NCBI RefSeq assembly: GCF_022009635.1
Contig: NZ_CP091716.1
Location: 4,293,001-4,357,000, forward strand
DNA: 64,000 nucleotides
Origin: Variovorax paradoxus
Lineage (GTDB): Bacteria; Pseudomonadota; Gammaproteobacteria; Burkholderiales; Burkholderiaceae_C
Direction: 5' to 3'
Shown here: positions 27,726 through 36,401 of the stretch, piece after piece
How positions within the stretch are numbered: the stretch's first letter is position 1
How the letters are laid out: each line of letters begins with the position of its first letter
Program-made: the position numbers and the translations under genes
Notes under the pieces: generated by a model
What the model was told of the DNA's origin: nothing
The model's database searches: none
Seen by the model: only the letters and a program-made list of their open reading frames with translations

Positions 27726-29747
27726 TCAGGGAAGCGCGAGGCTGAAGCGCACCTGGCCGTCCTGCCCAGCGCTTTCGAGCCGGGCCTCGCCACGGTGCAG
27801 CTCCGCGATCTGGTGCACCAGGTACAGCCCGAGTCCGGCACCTGGCGACTGCGCGGCCTTGCGGCCCCGGAAGTATTTTTCGAACAGCCGCGACACCTCG
27901 TCGGGCGGAATCTCGTCGCCGGGGTTGCTCACGCGGATGCGCAAGCCGGTCTCCTCAGCGGGGATCACATCGAGGGCAATGGCCCGGTCCGCCGGCGTGT
28001 GGCGGTCGGCATTGGCCAGCAGGTTGCGCAGCGCAACGCGCAGCAGCCCCGGGTCGCACACCAGCTGCCGAGGCAACTGGTGATCCTGCAGCACCACGCG
28101 ACCGTCCGGCCAGTCGGCGGCCAGGTCTTCGAACAGCTCCATCAGCTCCTCGCGCTCGCACACGCGCGGCTGGAACGGCGTCTGCCCGGCTTCCATGCGG
28201 TCGGCCGTCAGGTATTCGTCCACCAGGGCGGTCATGCGCTGCGCGGCGGCGCGCAGGTTCAGGCAGCGCGCCAGGGTTTTCTCGCGCGCGGCGTCGAGGT
28301 TCTTCGCGATCTGCTGCGCCGTGGTGTTGATGATGGCCAGCGGCGTGCGGAACTCGTGCGACACCATGGCGACGAAATCGACCTGCGACTGCTTGGCGCG
28401 GCGCTCGGTTTCCAGCGCGGCGCGCAGGTCGGCTTCCAGGCGCTGGCGCTGCTCGATCTCGCCGCGCAGGTCGGCGGTGCGCGTGCGCACCTCTTCCTCC
28501 AGCCGGTCGTTGTGCCTGCCGACGACCTGCACCAGCCGTTCCTGCGCGGCCTCCTTCTCGCGGCGCAACTGGTCGTAGCGACGGTTCAGCCGCATGCTCA
28601 TGAGCAGCAGGTGCAGCAGCGTGCCCAGCGCGGTGGCGTTGTTGGTCCACACGTTTGCCGGCAGCCAGCCCAGGTTGCGCACGAAGCTCGCCAGCACGCC
28701 AGCGTAGTAGATGCCGAAGATGAGCAGAAAGGCCCGCGCCTGCCCTTCGTCGCGCGGCAGCAGCCAGAGCGCCGAGCCCACAAGCCACAAGATGCAGAGC
28801 ATGGCCACCGGCTGGATCAGCAGCATGGCCGGGCCGTTGTGCCCGCCCAGCACCAGGGCCGCCGCGACCAGGCAGAGCAAGGTCACCCCGTGCATCACCA
28901 CGCCGGTGAAGCGCGGCCAGCGAAGGTCGGCGCCCAGCTGCATCACGGCGAACCGGATGCCTATCGCCAGGCCGGCGCAGATGGTCAGGCTCGCCATCGC
29001 GTCGGACAGCCGCGAGGGCATGTCGAACAGCTGCTGCGGCAGCCCGGCCGTGAGGAACTCGACCAGCAGCGCATTGGAAACATAGAGCAGATACCAGGCG
29101 CTCACCCGCTCGCGCGTCATCTGCCAGAACAGCGAGTGGAAGGCGATCAGCATCAGCCCGAAACCGAAGCCCAGGCCGTAGAAAAGATATTCGCGCCGCG
29201 CCGTGCCGGCATAGACCTCGGGCGTGGCGAAGCCGAGGGTGGTCGACATGGCGTTGCGGGTGCGGATGCGCAGCAGCAGCGGCGTGGGGTCGGCGCTTTG
29301 CAGCGTCAGCGGCAGTTGCACGTTGCGCGCATCGACGGGCCAGTTCGAGCGACCCATGTCTTCGCCCGACTGCATCGCCAGCTGCCATTGCCCGGATGCG
29401 TCCTGGCGGTACAGGCGCACGTCGTCGAGCAACGCGTTGCTGAACTGCGCGAGCCATTGCGCGGGCGCGTCGACGGGCCTCTGCACGCTGAGGCGGAGCC
29501 AGAGGATGTCGCTGGTGTAGCCCGCGTTCACCGCGCCGGGCAAGGGCTTCCAGGCCGAATCGGCCGCGGCCTCGTCGGCGCTCAAGCGGCCTTCGGGGTC
29601 GCGCAGCACGGACAGATGGCCGTGGCTGTCGACGCCGGCAAGAGGGCTCAGCTTGAGCGGCATGGTCCCGGCAGCGGCGGGATTGAAAAAGCCCAACATC
29701 GCAGCAAGGCAACCGCACATCCACAGGCACCGGGCAAGCCATTTCAT
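27726..29747 (-). CDS. Sensor histidine kinase with 7TMR-DISM sensor
   Basis: 673 aa. Signal peptide, periplasmic beta-rich 7TMR-DISMED2-like domain (~30-175), about seven membrane helices (~185-385), a short coiled coil, then HisKA with MVSHEFRTPLAII and HATPase with NLLANADRHT and GAGLGLYLVHQI. Autophosphorylates on the H-box His and is the likely partner of the divergent response regulator (29870). DISMED2 domains are thought to bind carbohydrate-like ligands. ATG at 29745-29747. Confidence 0.92.
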   Translation of the reverse strand: MKWLARCLWMCGCLAAMLGFFNPAAAGTMPLKLSPLAGVDSHGHLSVLRDPEGRLSADEAAADSAWKPLPGAVNAGYTSDILWLRLSVQRPVDAPAQWLAQFSNALLDDVRLYRQDASGQWQLAMQSGEDMGRSNWPVDARNVQLPLTLQSADPTPLLLRIRTRNAMSTTLGFATPEVYAGTARREYLFYGLGFGFGLMLIAFHSLFWQMTRERVSAWYLLYVSNALLVEFLTAGLPQQLFDMPSRLSDAMASLTICAGLAIGIRFAVMQLGADLRWPRFTGVVMHGVTLLCLVAAALVLGGHNGPAMLLIQPVAMLCILWLVGSALWLLPRDEGQARAFLLIFGIYYAGVLASFVRNLGWLPANVWTNNATALGTLLHLLLMSMRLNRRYDQLRREKEAAQERLVQVVGRHNDRLEEEVRTRTADLRGEIEQRQRLEADLRAALETERRAKQSQVDFVAMVSHEFRTPLAIINTTAQQIAKNLDAAREKTLARCLNLRAAAQRMTALVDEYLTADRMEAGQTPFQPRVCEREELMELFEDLAADWPDGRVVLQDHQLPRQLVCDPGLLRVALRNLLANADRHTPADRAIALDVIPAEETGLRIRVSNPGDEIPPDEVSRLFEKYFRGRKAAQSPGAGLGLYLVHQIAELHRGEARLESAGQDGQVRFSLALP

Positions 29748-29820
29748 CGGGCCGCATTATCTCTGTCACCGCACCTACAATCCGCGCGCTTTTCATGAGG
29801 TCCCCGAGGCATTCGCAAAC

Positions 29821-29866
29821 GCTCAGAAATGCTCAGATTCGCGATGCCGCCTGCCCCTACCCTGCC
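29821..29866 (+). promoter_or_regulatory. Response-regulator box and promoter, copy 1
   Basis: The direct repeat GCTCAGAAATGCTCAG (29821-29836, 10-bp period) is followed after a fixed gap by CTACCCTGCC (29857-29866). The same arrangement with the same spacing recurs at 30584-30629. If TACCCT is the -10, transcription would start near the response-regulator ATG at 29870, giving a leaderless mRNA. No Shine-Dalgarno is visible. Confidence 0.65.
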
Positions 29867-29869
29867 CCC

Positions 29870-30562
29870 ATGCGTGACGTGATCCTGCTCGAAGACGAAG
29901 CCGTGCTGCGCGAGGAGCTGAGCGAGTTCCTCGCCGGCAACGGCTACCGCGTCGACGCCGAGGCTTCGCTGGAAGGCTTCAGGCGCAGCTACGACCCGGC
30001 GCGCCACGGTATCGCGCTGGTAGACCTGGGGCTGCCCGACGGCGACGGGCTGGTGCTGATCCGCGAATTGCGCGAACGCGGCGAGCGGCTGGGCATCGTG
30101 GTGCTGACCGCGCGCGGCGGTGCCCGCGACCGCGTGACGGGGCTGGACATCGGCGCGGACTACTACCTTTCCAAGACCTCTGACCTGGACGAGCTCGCAG
30201 CCACGCTGGCCGCGCTGTCCCGGCGCCTGGGCGACTCGCCCGCCGCGGTGCCGGCCGATGCCTGGGTGCTGGAACTGGGGCCGCGCCGACTGTCGCCGCC
30301 GGGATTCGCGCCGATCGCGCTGTCGGAGCAAGACCTGACGGTGCTGCACGAGCTGATGCGCAGCGCCGGCGAAATCGCCAGCCGCCAGCAGATCGTGCAG
30401 GCCCTGGGCGAGCATTACCTGAGCTACGACCAGCGCCGCCTCGACACGCAGATCCGCCGGCTGCGGCGCAAGGTCAGCGAGGCCACCGGGCTGGCGCTGC
30501 CGATCAACACGGCGCGCAATGCCGGCTACCGCTTCCATGCCAGGGCGTTGATCCGGCGCTAA
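29870..30562 (+). CDS. OmpR-family response regulator
   Basis: 230 aa. Receiver domain with acidic pair LLEDEA, phosphoacceptor Asp in GIALVDLGLPDGDG, and conserved Lys in YYLSKTSD. C-terminal Trans_reg_C winged helix (~140-225) with YDQRRLDTQIRRLRRKV. Divergent from the DISM kinase gene. Its own promoter carries a 10-bp-period direct repeat suited to an OmpR-type dimer, so autoregulation is likely. Confidence 0.93.
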   Translation: MRDVILLEDEAVLREELSEFLAGNGYRVDAEASLEGFRRSYDPARHGIALVDLGLPDGDGLVLIRELRERGERLGIVVLTARGGARDRVTGLDIGADYYLSKTSDLDELAATLAALSRRLGDSPAAVPADAWVLELGPRRLSPPGFAPIALSEQDLTVLHELMRSAGEIASRQQIVQALGEHYLSYDQRRLDTQIRRLRRKVSEATGLALPINTARNAGYRFHARALIRR

Positions 30563-30583
30563 GCCAACAGCGGCCGGGCCGCC

Positions 30584-30629
30584 GCTCAGAAACGCTCAGT
30601 TTCGCTCCGCCGGCCGGCACTACCCTGCC
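30584..30629 (+). promoter_or_regulatory. Response-regulator box and promoter, copy 2
   Basis: GCTCAGAAACGCTCAG (30584-30599) then CTACCCTGCC (30620-30629). The distance from repeat start to the CTACCCTGCC box is 36 bp, identical to copy 1 upstream of the response regulator. It sits in front of the small gene 30657-30998, which is therefore a probable target of the regulator. Confidence 0.65.
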
Positions 30630-30656
30630 GTGCAGGCAGCGACTTGGGGCAAAGGC

Positions 30657-30998
30657 ATGGGCACGGACGAAGGCACGGGCAGTCTCGCCTCCACCACACA
30701 CTACGTGGTTCATGTGGAAGGCGACGACATCACGGTGAGGGACGTCATGGTCGCGGCCGACATCTACCGCTTGCGCCTGGAGGAACACATCGGCGGCAGC
30801 CCGCTGCGGGTGGTCCAGTGTTTCGAGGCCTGGTCGAAGGAACTGCGCGAGGGCGCCGAACTGCTCGATGCGGCAGAGGCCGGGCTCGCCAGGGCATGGT
30901 GCGAGGCCCACGAGAAGGCCGACCGCTCGGCAAGGCCGCTGCTGAGTTCGCCGGCAACGCAAAGCTTCGACTTCAGGCCGAGAAACCGCGCCTCCTAG
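30657..30998 (+). CDS. Small hypothetical protein, probable target of the adjacent two-component system
   Basis: 113 aa, no recognised domain, no signal peptide or membrane segment. The N-terminal half is beta-like (HYVVHVEGDDITVRDVMVA), the centre is helical and acidic (SKELREGAELLDAAEAGLARAW), and the end is Arg-rich. GGGGCAAAGG precedes the ATG. The promoter matches that of the response-regulator gene. An in-frame GTG at 30630 lies inside the predicted promoter and is disfavoured. Function unknown. Confidence 0.6.
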   Translation: MGTDEGTGSLASTTHYVVHVEGDDITVRDVMVAADIYRLRLEEHIGGSPLRVVQCFEAWSKELREGAELLDAAEAGLARAWCEAHEKADRSARPLLSSPATQSFDFRPRNRAS

Positions 30999-31033
30999 AA
31001 TTCCGCCGCCGCGCGCCCGCCGTACAGGCCCTC

Positions 31034-31140
31034 GCGCCTTATCCGGAATAAGCATCCAACCGTCCCGCAACCCGCATGGATGCTGGTGAATAAGCTTATC
31101 CGCATAAGGCGCGAACCAAAAAATAGTTTGTTTCCATAAG
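31034..31140. promoter_or_regulatory. Compound ATAAG/CTTAT dyad region upstream of cysI
   Basis: CTTATCCGGAATAAG (31038-31052), ATAAGCTTAT (31090-31099), CTTATCCGCATAAG (31095-31108) and a further ATAAG (31136-31140) lie within 190 bp of the cysI start. In addition GCGCCTTAT (31034-31042) pairs with ATAAGGCGC (31104-31112) and GCATCCA (31052-31058) with TGGATGC (31077-31083). Position and dyad spacing suit a LysR-type sulfur regulator such as CysB/Cbl, by inference. Confidence 0.55.
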
Positions 31141-31220
31141 GCTCGCTTCCAGAATCTCGGCTTCTTGCTGGGGCGCCCCGTTGTACGTGCGGCACCGCAC
31201 TTCTTCAAGACACACGCACG

Positions 31221-32999
31221 ATGTACCAATACACAGAATTCGATCGCCAGTTCGTCCATCAACGAGCCGCCCAGTTCCGCGACCAGCTCGAGCGCTGGCA
31301 GAAGGGCCGCCTCCACGAAGACGAGTTCCGCCCGCTGCGGCTGCAAAACGGCTGGTACGTCCAGCGCTACGCGCCGATGCTGCGCGTGGCCGTGCCCTAC
31401 GGCGAGCTTTCCAGCCGCCAGATCCGCGTGCTGGCCCGCATCGCCCGCGAGTACGACGAGCCCGAAGCCGAGGTCTACCGCAAGGCCATCGAGACGCAGG
31501 GCCTGCTGGGCAGCCAGAAGCTGCCGACCCACTACGCCCACTTCTCGACGCGCCAGAACGTCCAGTTCAACTGGATTCCGCTGGCCAAGTCGGCCGACGT
31601 GATGGACCTGCTGGCTTCGGTCGACATGCACGGCATCCAGACCAGCGGCAACTGCATCCGCAACATCACGAGCGACGAGCGCGCCGGCATCGCCATCGAC
31701 GAGATCGCCGATCCGCGCCCCTACGCCGAAATCATGCGCCAGTGGAGCACGCTGCACCCCGAGTTCGCTTTCCTGCCGCGCAAGTTCAAGATCGCCATCA
31801 CCGGCGCCACGGAAGACCGCGCGGCCACCGGCTGGCATGACGTGGGCCTGCACATCGTGAAGAACGAAGCCGGCGAAATCGGCTTTCGCGTGCAGGTGGG
31901 CGGCGGCATGGGCCGCACGCCCATCGTGGGCACGGTGCTGCGCGAGTTCCTGCCGTGGCAGCAGATCATGAATTACCTGGAGGCGGTGATCCGGGTCTAC
32001 AACCGCTATGGCCGCCGCGACAACATCTACAAGGCGCGCATCAAGATCCTGGTGAAGGCCGAAGGCCAGCGCTACATCGACGACGTGGACGCCGAGTACA
32101 AGCAGATCCTCGAGCACGACGGCGCGCCGCACACCATCACGCAGGCCGAATTCGACCGCGTGGCCGCCTCCTTCGTGCCGCCGACGCTGGCCACTCGCGT
32201 GCTGCAGAGCGCCGAGAAGACCGACGCCGAGCTGCGCACCCACGCCGCCGACGACGTGCAGTTCGCCCGCTGGCTCGCCCGCAACGTGGCGCCGCACAAG
32301 AACCCCGCGCTGCGCGCCGTCACGCTGTCGTTCAAGCGCCTGAAGCAGGCGCCCGGCGACGCCTCGGCCGACCAGCTCGACACGCTCGCCGAGCTGGCCG
32401 ACCGCTTCTCGGCCGGCGAAGCCCGCGTGACGCACGACCAGAACGTGGTGCTGCCCTGGGTGCATGCCGAAGACCTGCACGCGCTGTGGCTCGCCGCCCG
32501 CGCCGCCGGCCTTGCCAGCGCCAACGTGCACCTCTTGACCGACATGATCGCCTGCCCCGGCGGCGACTTCTGCGCGCTGGCCAATGCGCGCTCCATTCCC
32601 ATCGCCGAAGCCATCACCGAGCGCTACCAGGACCTGGACGAGCTCGACGACCTGGGCGAGATCGACCTGCACATCAGCGGCTGCATCAACTCGTGCGGCC
32701 ACCACCACAGCGGCCACATCGGCATCCTGGGCGTCGACAAGGACGGCAAGGAGTGGTACCAGGTCACGCTCGGCGGCTCCGACGGCTCCGCGCTCAGCGG
32801 CGCGTCGCAGGCCGGCAAGGTGGTCGGCCCCTCGTTCTCGGCGGCCGAAGTGCCGGGCGTGATCGAGGCCGTGCTCACCACGTACCGCGACACCCGCGAA
32901 AGCGGCGAGAACTTCATCGACACCCTGCGCCGCGTCGGCCCCGATCCGTTCAAGGCCGCCGCCAACGGTGCGCGTTTCAAGGTGGAGGAAGCAGCATGA
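31221..32999 (+). CDS. cysI: Assimilatory sulfite reductase hemoprotein (nitrite/sulfite reductase)
   Basis: 592 aa. Reduces sulfite to sulfide using siroheme and a 4Fe-4S cluster. Two ferredoxin-like half domains (THYAHFSTRQNVQFNWIP is a siroheme-binding segment) and the cluster cysteines IACPGGDFCALA and SGCINSCGHHH. It heads a five-gene sulfate-assimilation operon, coupled to the next gene by ATGA. The electron donor may be the ferredoxin system encoded at 36.4-37.8 kb, as no CysJ flavoprotein is present. Confidence 0.93.
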   Translation: MYQYTEFDRQFVHQRAAQFRDQLERWQKGRLHEDEFRPLRLQNGWYVQRYAPMLRVAVPYGELSSRQIRVLARIAREYDEPEAEVYRKAIETQGLLGSQKLPTHYAHFSTRQNVQFNWIPLAKSADVMDLLASVDMHGIQTSGNCIRNITSDERAGIAIDEIADPRPYAEIMRQWSTLHPEFAFLPRKFKIAITGATEDRAATGWHDVGLHIVKNEAGEIGFRVQVGGGMGRTPIVGTVLREFLPWQQIMNYLEAVIRVYNRYGRRDNIYKARIKILVKAEGQRYIDDVDAEYKQILEHDGAPHTITQAEFDRVAASFVPPTLATRVLQSAEKTDAELRTHAADDVQFARWLARNVAPHKNPALRAVTLSFKRLKQAPGDASADQLDTLAELADRFSAGEARVTHDQNVVLPWVHAEDLHALWLAARAAGLASANVHLLTDMIACPGGDFCALANARSIPIAEAITERYQDLDELDDLGEIDLHISGCINSCGHHHSGHIGILGVDKDGKEWYQVTLGGSDGSALSGASQAGKVVGPSFSAAEVPGVIEAVLTTYRDTRESGENFIDTLRRVGPDPFKAAANGARFKVEEAA

Positions 33000-33391
33000 A
33001 GAAGACCCTGAACATCCTTTCGGCAGAAGAACACATCGACGACGGCGACCCGAAGGTGCTGCAACTGGCCAACGACGCCGACCCGCTCGCCATCGAGGTG
33101 TGCCTGGCGGACATCGAGCGCATCGACCTGAACTTCCCGAAGTTCACCGACGGCCGCGCCTACAGCCAGGCCTTCCTGCTGCGCCGCCGCCTGGGCTTCA
33201 CCGGCGACATCCGCGCCACGGGCGACGTGCTGATCGACCAGCTGGTGCAGATGGAGCGCACCGGCTTTTCCAGCGCCGTGCTCAAGGAAGGCGTGGACGC
33301 CTCCGACGCGCAGCGCCAGTTCGACCGCTTCAACGCCTTCTACCAGGGCGACGCGGTGCAGACCGCGCCGCACTTCGCGGCCGGCGCCTGA
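32996..33391 (+). CDS. DUF934 family protein of the sulfite-reductase operon
   Basis: 131 aa. Segments DIERIDLNFPKFTDGRAYSQ and LLRRRLGFTGDIRATGDVL are characteristic of DUF934 proteins, which are nearly always next to this type of cysI in beta- and alphaproteobacteria. Its job is unproven; an accessory or electron-transfer adaptor role is the usual guess. Overlaps the cysI stop by 4 bp. Confidence 0.87.
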   Translation: MKKTLNILSAEEHIDDGDPKVLQLANDADPLAIEVCLADIERIDLNFPKFTDGRAYSQAFLLRRRLGFTGDIRATGDVLIDQLVQMERTGFSSAVLKEGVDASDAQRQFDRFNAFYQGDAVQTAPHFAAGA

Positions 33392-33412
33392 GCATCCACG
33401 GAATACCTCGAG

Positions 33413-34033
33413 ATGAGCATCGACTTCACACGCATCAACACCGAACTCGGCCGCAACGCGCAGGGCCTGGTGGACTGGGCGCTCGGCCTGGGCCAGAACG
33501 CCATCGTCACCACCAACTTCCGTCCCTTCGAGGCGGTGATCCTGCACATGGTGACGCAGGTGAAGCGCGATGTTCCCGTGGTGTGGATGGACAACGGCTA
33601 CAACACCGAGGCCACCTACCGCTACGCCGACGAGGTGACGAAGCAGCTGGGCCTGGACCTGCACATCTACCTGCCGCGCCGCTCGCGCGCGCACCGCGAG
33701 GCGGTGGAAGGCCCGACGCCGGCGCTGGACGATCCGCGCCACGCCGCCTTCACCGAGGAAGTGAAACTGGAGCCCTTTGCCCGCGCGCTGCGCGAGACGG
33801 CGCCCAAGGTGTGGTTCACCGCGCTGCGCGCCACCGACACGGCGGTGCGCGCCCAGATGGACCCGGTCAGCGTCAACCCCGACGGCCTGATCAAGGTGGC
33901 GCCGCTGCTGCACTGGTCGTCCAAGGATCTTCACGAGTACTGCGTGAAGCACGGCCTGCCCAACAACTTCGACTACGTGGACCCGACCAAGGGCGAAGAC
34001 AACCGCGAGTGCGGCCTGCACCTGGCGCACTGA
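33413..34033 (+). CDS. cysH: Adenylyl/phosphoadenylyl-sulfate reductase, short form
   Basis: 206 aa, shorter than E. coli CysH (244). Reduces activated sulfate to sulfite. The catalytic ECGLH is at the C-terminus (RECGLHLAH). The Cys-Cys and Cys-x2-Cys pairs that hold the 4Fe-4S cluster of APS reductases are absent, and the segment between the HWSSKDLHEY helix and ECGLH is compressed. APS versus PAPS use is therefore unclear. No cysC (APS kinase) lies in the window. Confidence 0.87.
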   Translation: MSIDFTRINTELGRNAQGLVDWALGLGQNAIVTTNFRPFEAVILHMVTQVKRDVPVVWMDNGYNTEATYRYADEVTKQLGLDLHIYLPRRSRAHREAVEGPTPALDDPRHAAFTEEVKLEPFARALRETAPKVWFTALRATDTAVRAQMDPVSVNPDGLIKVAPLLHWSSKDLHEYCVKHGLPNNFDYVDPTKGEDNRECGLHLAH

Positions 34034-34080
34034 GCACCGACGCCCCACCGATTTCCTGCATTCAGCAAGCACCCCATCCG

Positions 34081-35022
34081 ATGAACGCCCGTACCGAAAC
34101 CGATCTGCTGCTGCCGCCGGCACACCTGTCCAACACGCACCTCGATGCGCTGGAGGAAGAAACCATCTTCATCCTGCGCGAAGTGGCGGCCGCCTTCGAG
34201 CGCCCCACCCTGCTGTTCTCGGGCGGCAAGGACTCGCTGGTGCTGCTGAAGTGCGCGGAAAAGGCTTTCGGCGCGGGCCGCATTCCCTACCCGCTGCTGA
34301 TGATCGACACCGGCCACAACTTCCCCGAAGTGACGGCCTACCGCGACCAGCGCGCCAAGGAGCTGGGCGCCGAACTCATCGTGCGCAGCGTCGAAGACTC
34401 CATGAAGCGCGGCACCGTGCGCCTTGCCCACCCGGGCGAGTCGCGCAACGCGCATCAGTCGGTGACGCTGCTGGAAGCGATTGAAGAATTCCGCTTCGAC
34501 GCGCTGATCGGCGGCGCCCGCCGCGACGAGGAAAAGGCGCGCGCCAAGGAACGCATTTTTTCGCACCGCGACAGCTTCGGCCAGTGGCAGCCCAAGGACC
34601 AGCGCCCCGAACTGTGGACGCTGTTCAACACCCGCCTGGCCCCCGGCGAACACTTCCGCGTGTTCCCCATCTCGAACTGGACCGAACTCGATGTGTGGCA
34701 GTACATCGCCCGCGAGGAAGTCGGCCTGCCCTCGATCTACTACACGCACAAGCGCGAAGTGGTGGAGCGCCGCGGCCTGCTGGTGCCGGTGACCGAACTC
34801 ACCCCGCCGCGCGACGGCGAAACGGTACAGGTGCGCGACGTGCGCTTTCGCACCGTGGGCGACATCACCACCACCTGCCCGGTGGAGAGCCTGGCGGCCG
34901 ATGCGGCCGACGTGGTGCTCGAGACCCTGTCGGTGGACGTGAGCGAACGCGGCGCGACCCGCATGGACGACATGACGTCCGAAGCTTCGATGGAAAAACG
35001 AAAGAAAGACGGTTACTTCTGA
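34081..35022 (+). CDS. cysD: Sulfate adenylyltransferase subunit 2
   Basis: 313 aa. ATP-pyrophosphatase fold: PP-loop LLFSGGKDSLV, then DTGHNFPEV, GGARRDEEKARAKER, and VGDITTTCPVES near the end. Forms adenylylsulfate with CysN. C-terminal KKDGYF is the usual ending. The stop overlaps the cysN ATG by one base (TGATG). Confidence 0.96.
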   Translation: MNARTETDLLLPPAHLSNTHLDALEEETIFILREVAAAFERPTLLFSGGKDSLVLLKCAEKAFGAGRIPYPLLMIDTGHNFPEVTAYRDQRAKELGAELIVRSVEDSMKRGTVRLAHPGESRNAHQSVTLLEAIEEFRFDALIGGARRDEEKARAKERIFSHRDSFGQWQPKDQRPELWTLFNTRLAPGEHFRVFPISNWTELDVWQYIAREEVGLPSIYYTHKREVVERRGLLVPVTELTPPRDGETVQVRDVRFRTVGDITTTCPVESLAADAADVVLETLSVDVSERGATRMDDMTSEASMEKRKKDGYF

Positions 35023-36359
35023 TGAGCGCGACGACTGCTACCCCTGTGAACAACGACGTCCACGGCGACACCGGCACCGCCCTGCGCTTCATCACCTGCG
35101 GCTCGGTAGACGACGGCAAGAGCACGTTGATCGGCCGCCTGCTGGTCGACAGCAAGACCGTGCTGCAAGACCAGCTCGCCGGCGTGCAGCGCGGCGGCGA
35201 GACCGACCTCGCGCTGCTGACCGACGGCCTGTCGGCCGAGCGCGAACAGGGCATCACCATCGACGTGGCCTACCGCTACTTCTCGACCGCCAAGCGCAAG
35301 TTCATCATCGGCGACGCGCCGGGCCATGAGCAGTACACGCGCAACATGGTCACCGCCGCCTCGGCCGCGGACGCCGCCGTGGTGCTGGTCGATGCCACCA
35401 AGCTGGCCTGGGCCGCCGAAGTGGAAGACGGCACCGTGGTCAAGCGCGAGCTGCTGCCGCAGACGCGCCGGCACTCGCTGCTGTGCCACCTGCTGCGCGT
35501 GCAGTCGATCGTGTTCGCCGTGAACAAGCTCGACGCCATCGGCGACGCCGGACTGGCCTTCGAACGCATCTCGACCGCGCTGAACGCCTTCGCCGAAGCG
35601 GCCGGCGTGAAGGTGGCGGCCATCGTGCCGATCTCCGCGCTCAAGGGCTGGAACGTCGCCACGCGCCACGCCGACTGGGTCGGCTACGAAGGCCCCAGCC
35701 TGCTCGAGCTGCTCGAAGAACTGCCCGTGACCGCGCAGGACGAGGCCGTGCCTTTCGCCTTCCCGGTGCAATGGGTCGAGAAGTTCTCTTCTTCCGCCGA
35801 CACCTCGCAAGGCCGCCGCGTGTTCTGGGGCCGCGTGGCCTCGGGCCATGTGGAGCCGGGCCAGCGCGTGACCGTGCTGCCAAGCAACCAGACCGCCACC
35901 GTCGCGCAGGTGCTGAGCCACACGCGCCAGCCGAAGACGGTGCACGCGGGCCACAGCGCCGGCATCGTGCTCGACCGCGAAGTCGACGTGTCGCGCGGCG
36001 ACTGGCTGCTGGCGCCCGGCGCCTTCGAGCCGGTGCGCGAGATCACCGCCACCGTGGCCTGGCTCGACGACGAGCCGCTGGTCGCGGGCCGCGTGTACTG
36101 GGCGCTGCAGGGCCACCGCTGGGTCAAGGCCAAGGTGGCGCGAATCGTCGACCGGGTGAACATCACCACGCTCGAATCCGAGCCCGCAACCCAGCTGGAG
36201 GCCAATTCCATCGGCGACGTGGTGCTGGCTTTGCAGCAGCCGCTGGCGGTGCTGCCGTTCACGCAATCGCGGGCGCTCGGCTCGCTGGTGCTGGTCGATA
36301 CGGCCTCCCACAAGACCGCTGCCGCCGTGCTCGTGCAGCCCTCCGCCGCAAAGGCCTAA
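35022..36359 (+). CDS. cysN: Sulfate adenylyltransferase subunit 1 (GTPase)
   Basis: 445 aa, no CysC kinase fusion. EF-Tu-like GTPase: G1 GSVDDGKST, G3 DAPGHEQYTRNM, G4 NKLD, then two beta-barrel domains. GTP hydrolysis drives the unfavourable adenylylation of sulfate by CysD. Last gene of the cys operon. Confidence 0.96.
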   Translation: MSATTATPVNNDVHGDTGTALRFITCGSVDDGKSTLIGRLLVDSKTVLQDQLAGVQRGGETDLALLTDGLSAEREQGITIDVAYRYFSTAKRKFIIGDAPGHEQYTRNMVTAASAADAAVVLVDATKLAWAAEVEDGTVVKRELLPQTRRHSLLCHLLRVQSIVFAVNKLDAIGDAGLAFERISTALNAFAEAAGVKVAAIVPISALKGWNVATRHADWVGYEGPSLLELLEELPVTAQDEAVPFAFPVQWVEKFSSSADTSQGRRVFWGRVASGHVEPGQRVTVLPSNQTATVAQVLSHTRQPKTVHAGHSAGIVLDREVDVSRGDWLLAPGAFEPVREITATVAWLDDEPLVAGRVYWALQGHRWVKAKVARIVDRVNITTLESEPATQLEANSIGDVVLALQQPLAVLPFTQSRALGSLVLVDTASHKTAAAVLVQPSAAKA

Positions 36360-36401
36360 AATCTAGGGTTTTTCCCGACCACTTCTGACGCAAAAAGACA
36401 A

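Noticed and set aside
30504..32717. 737-codon minus-strand open frame
   Set aside because: Antisense to cysI and the 113-aa gene; no recognisable motif.
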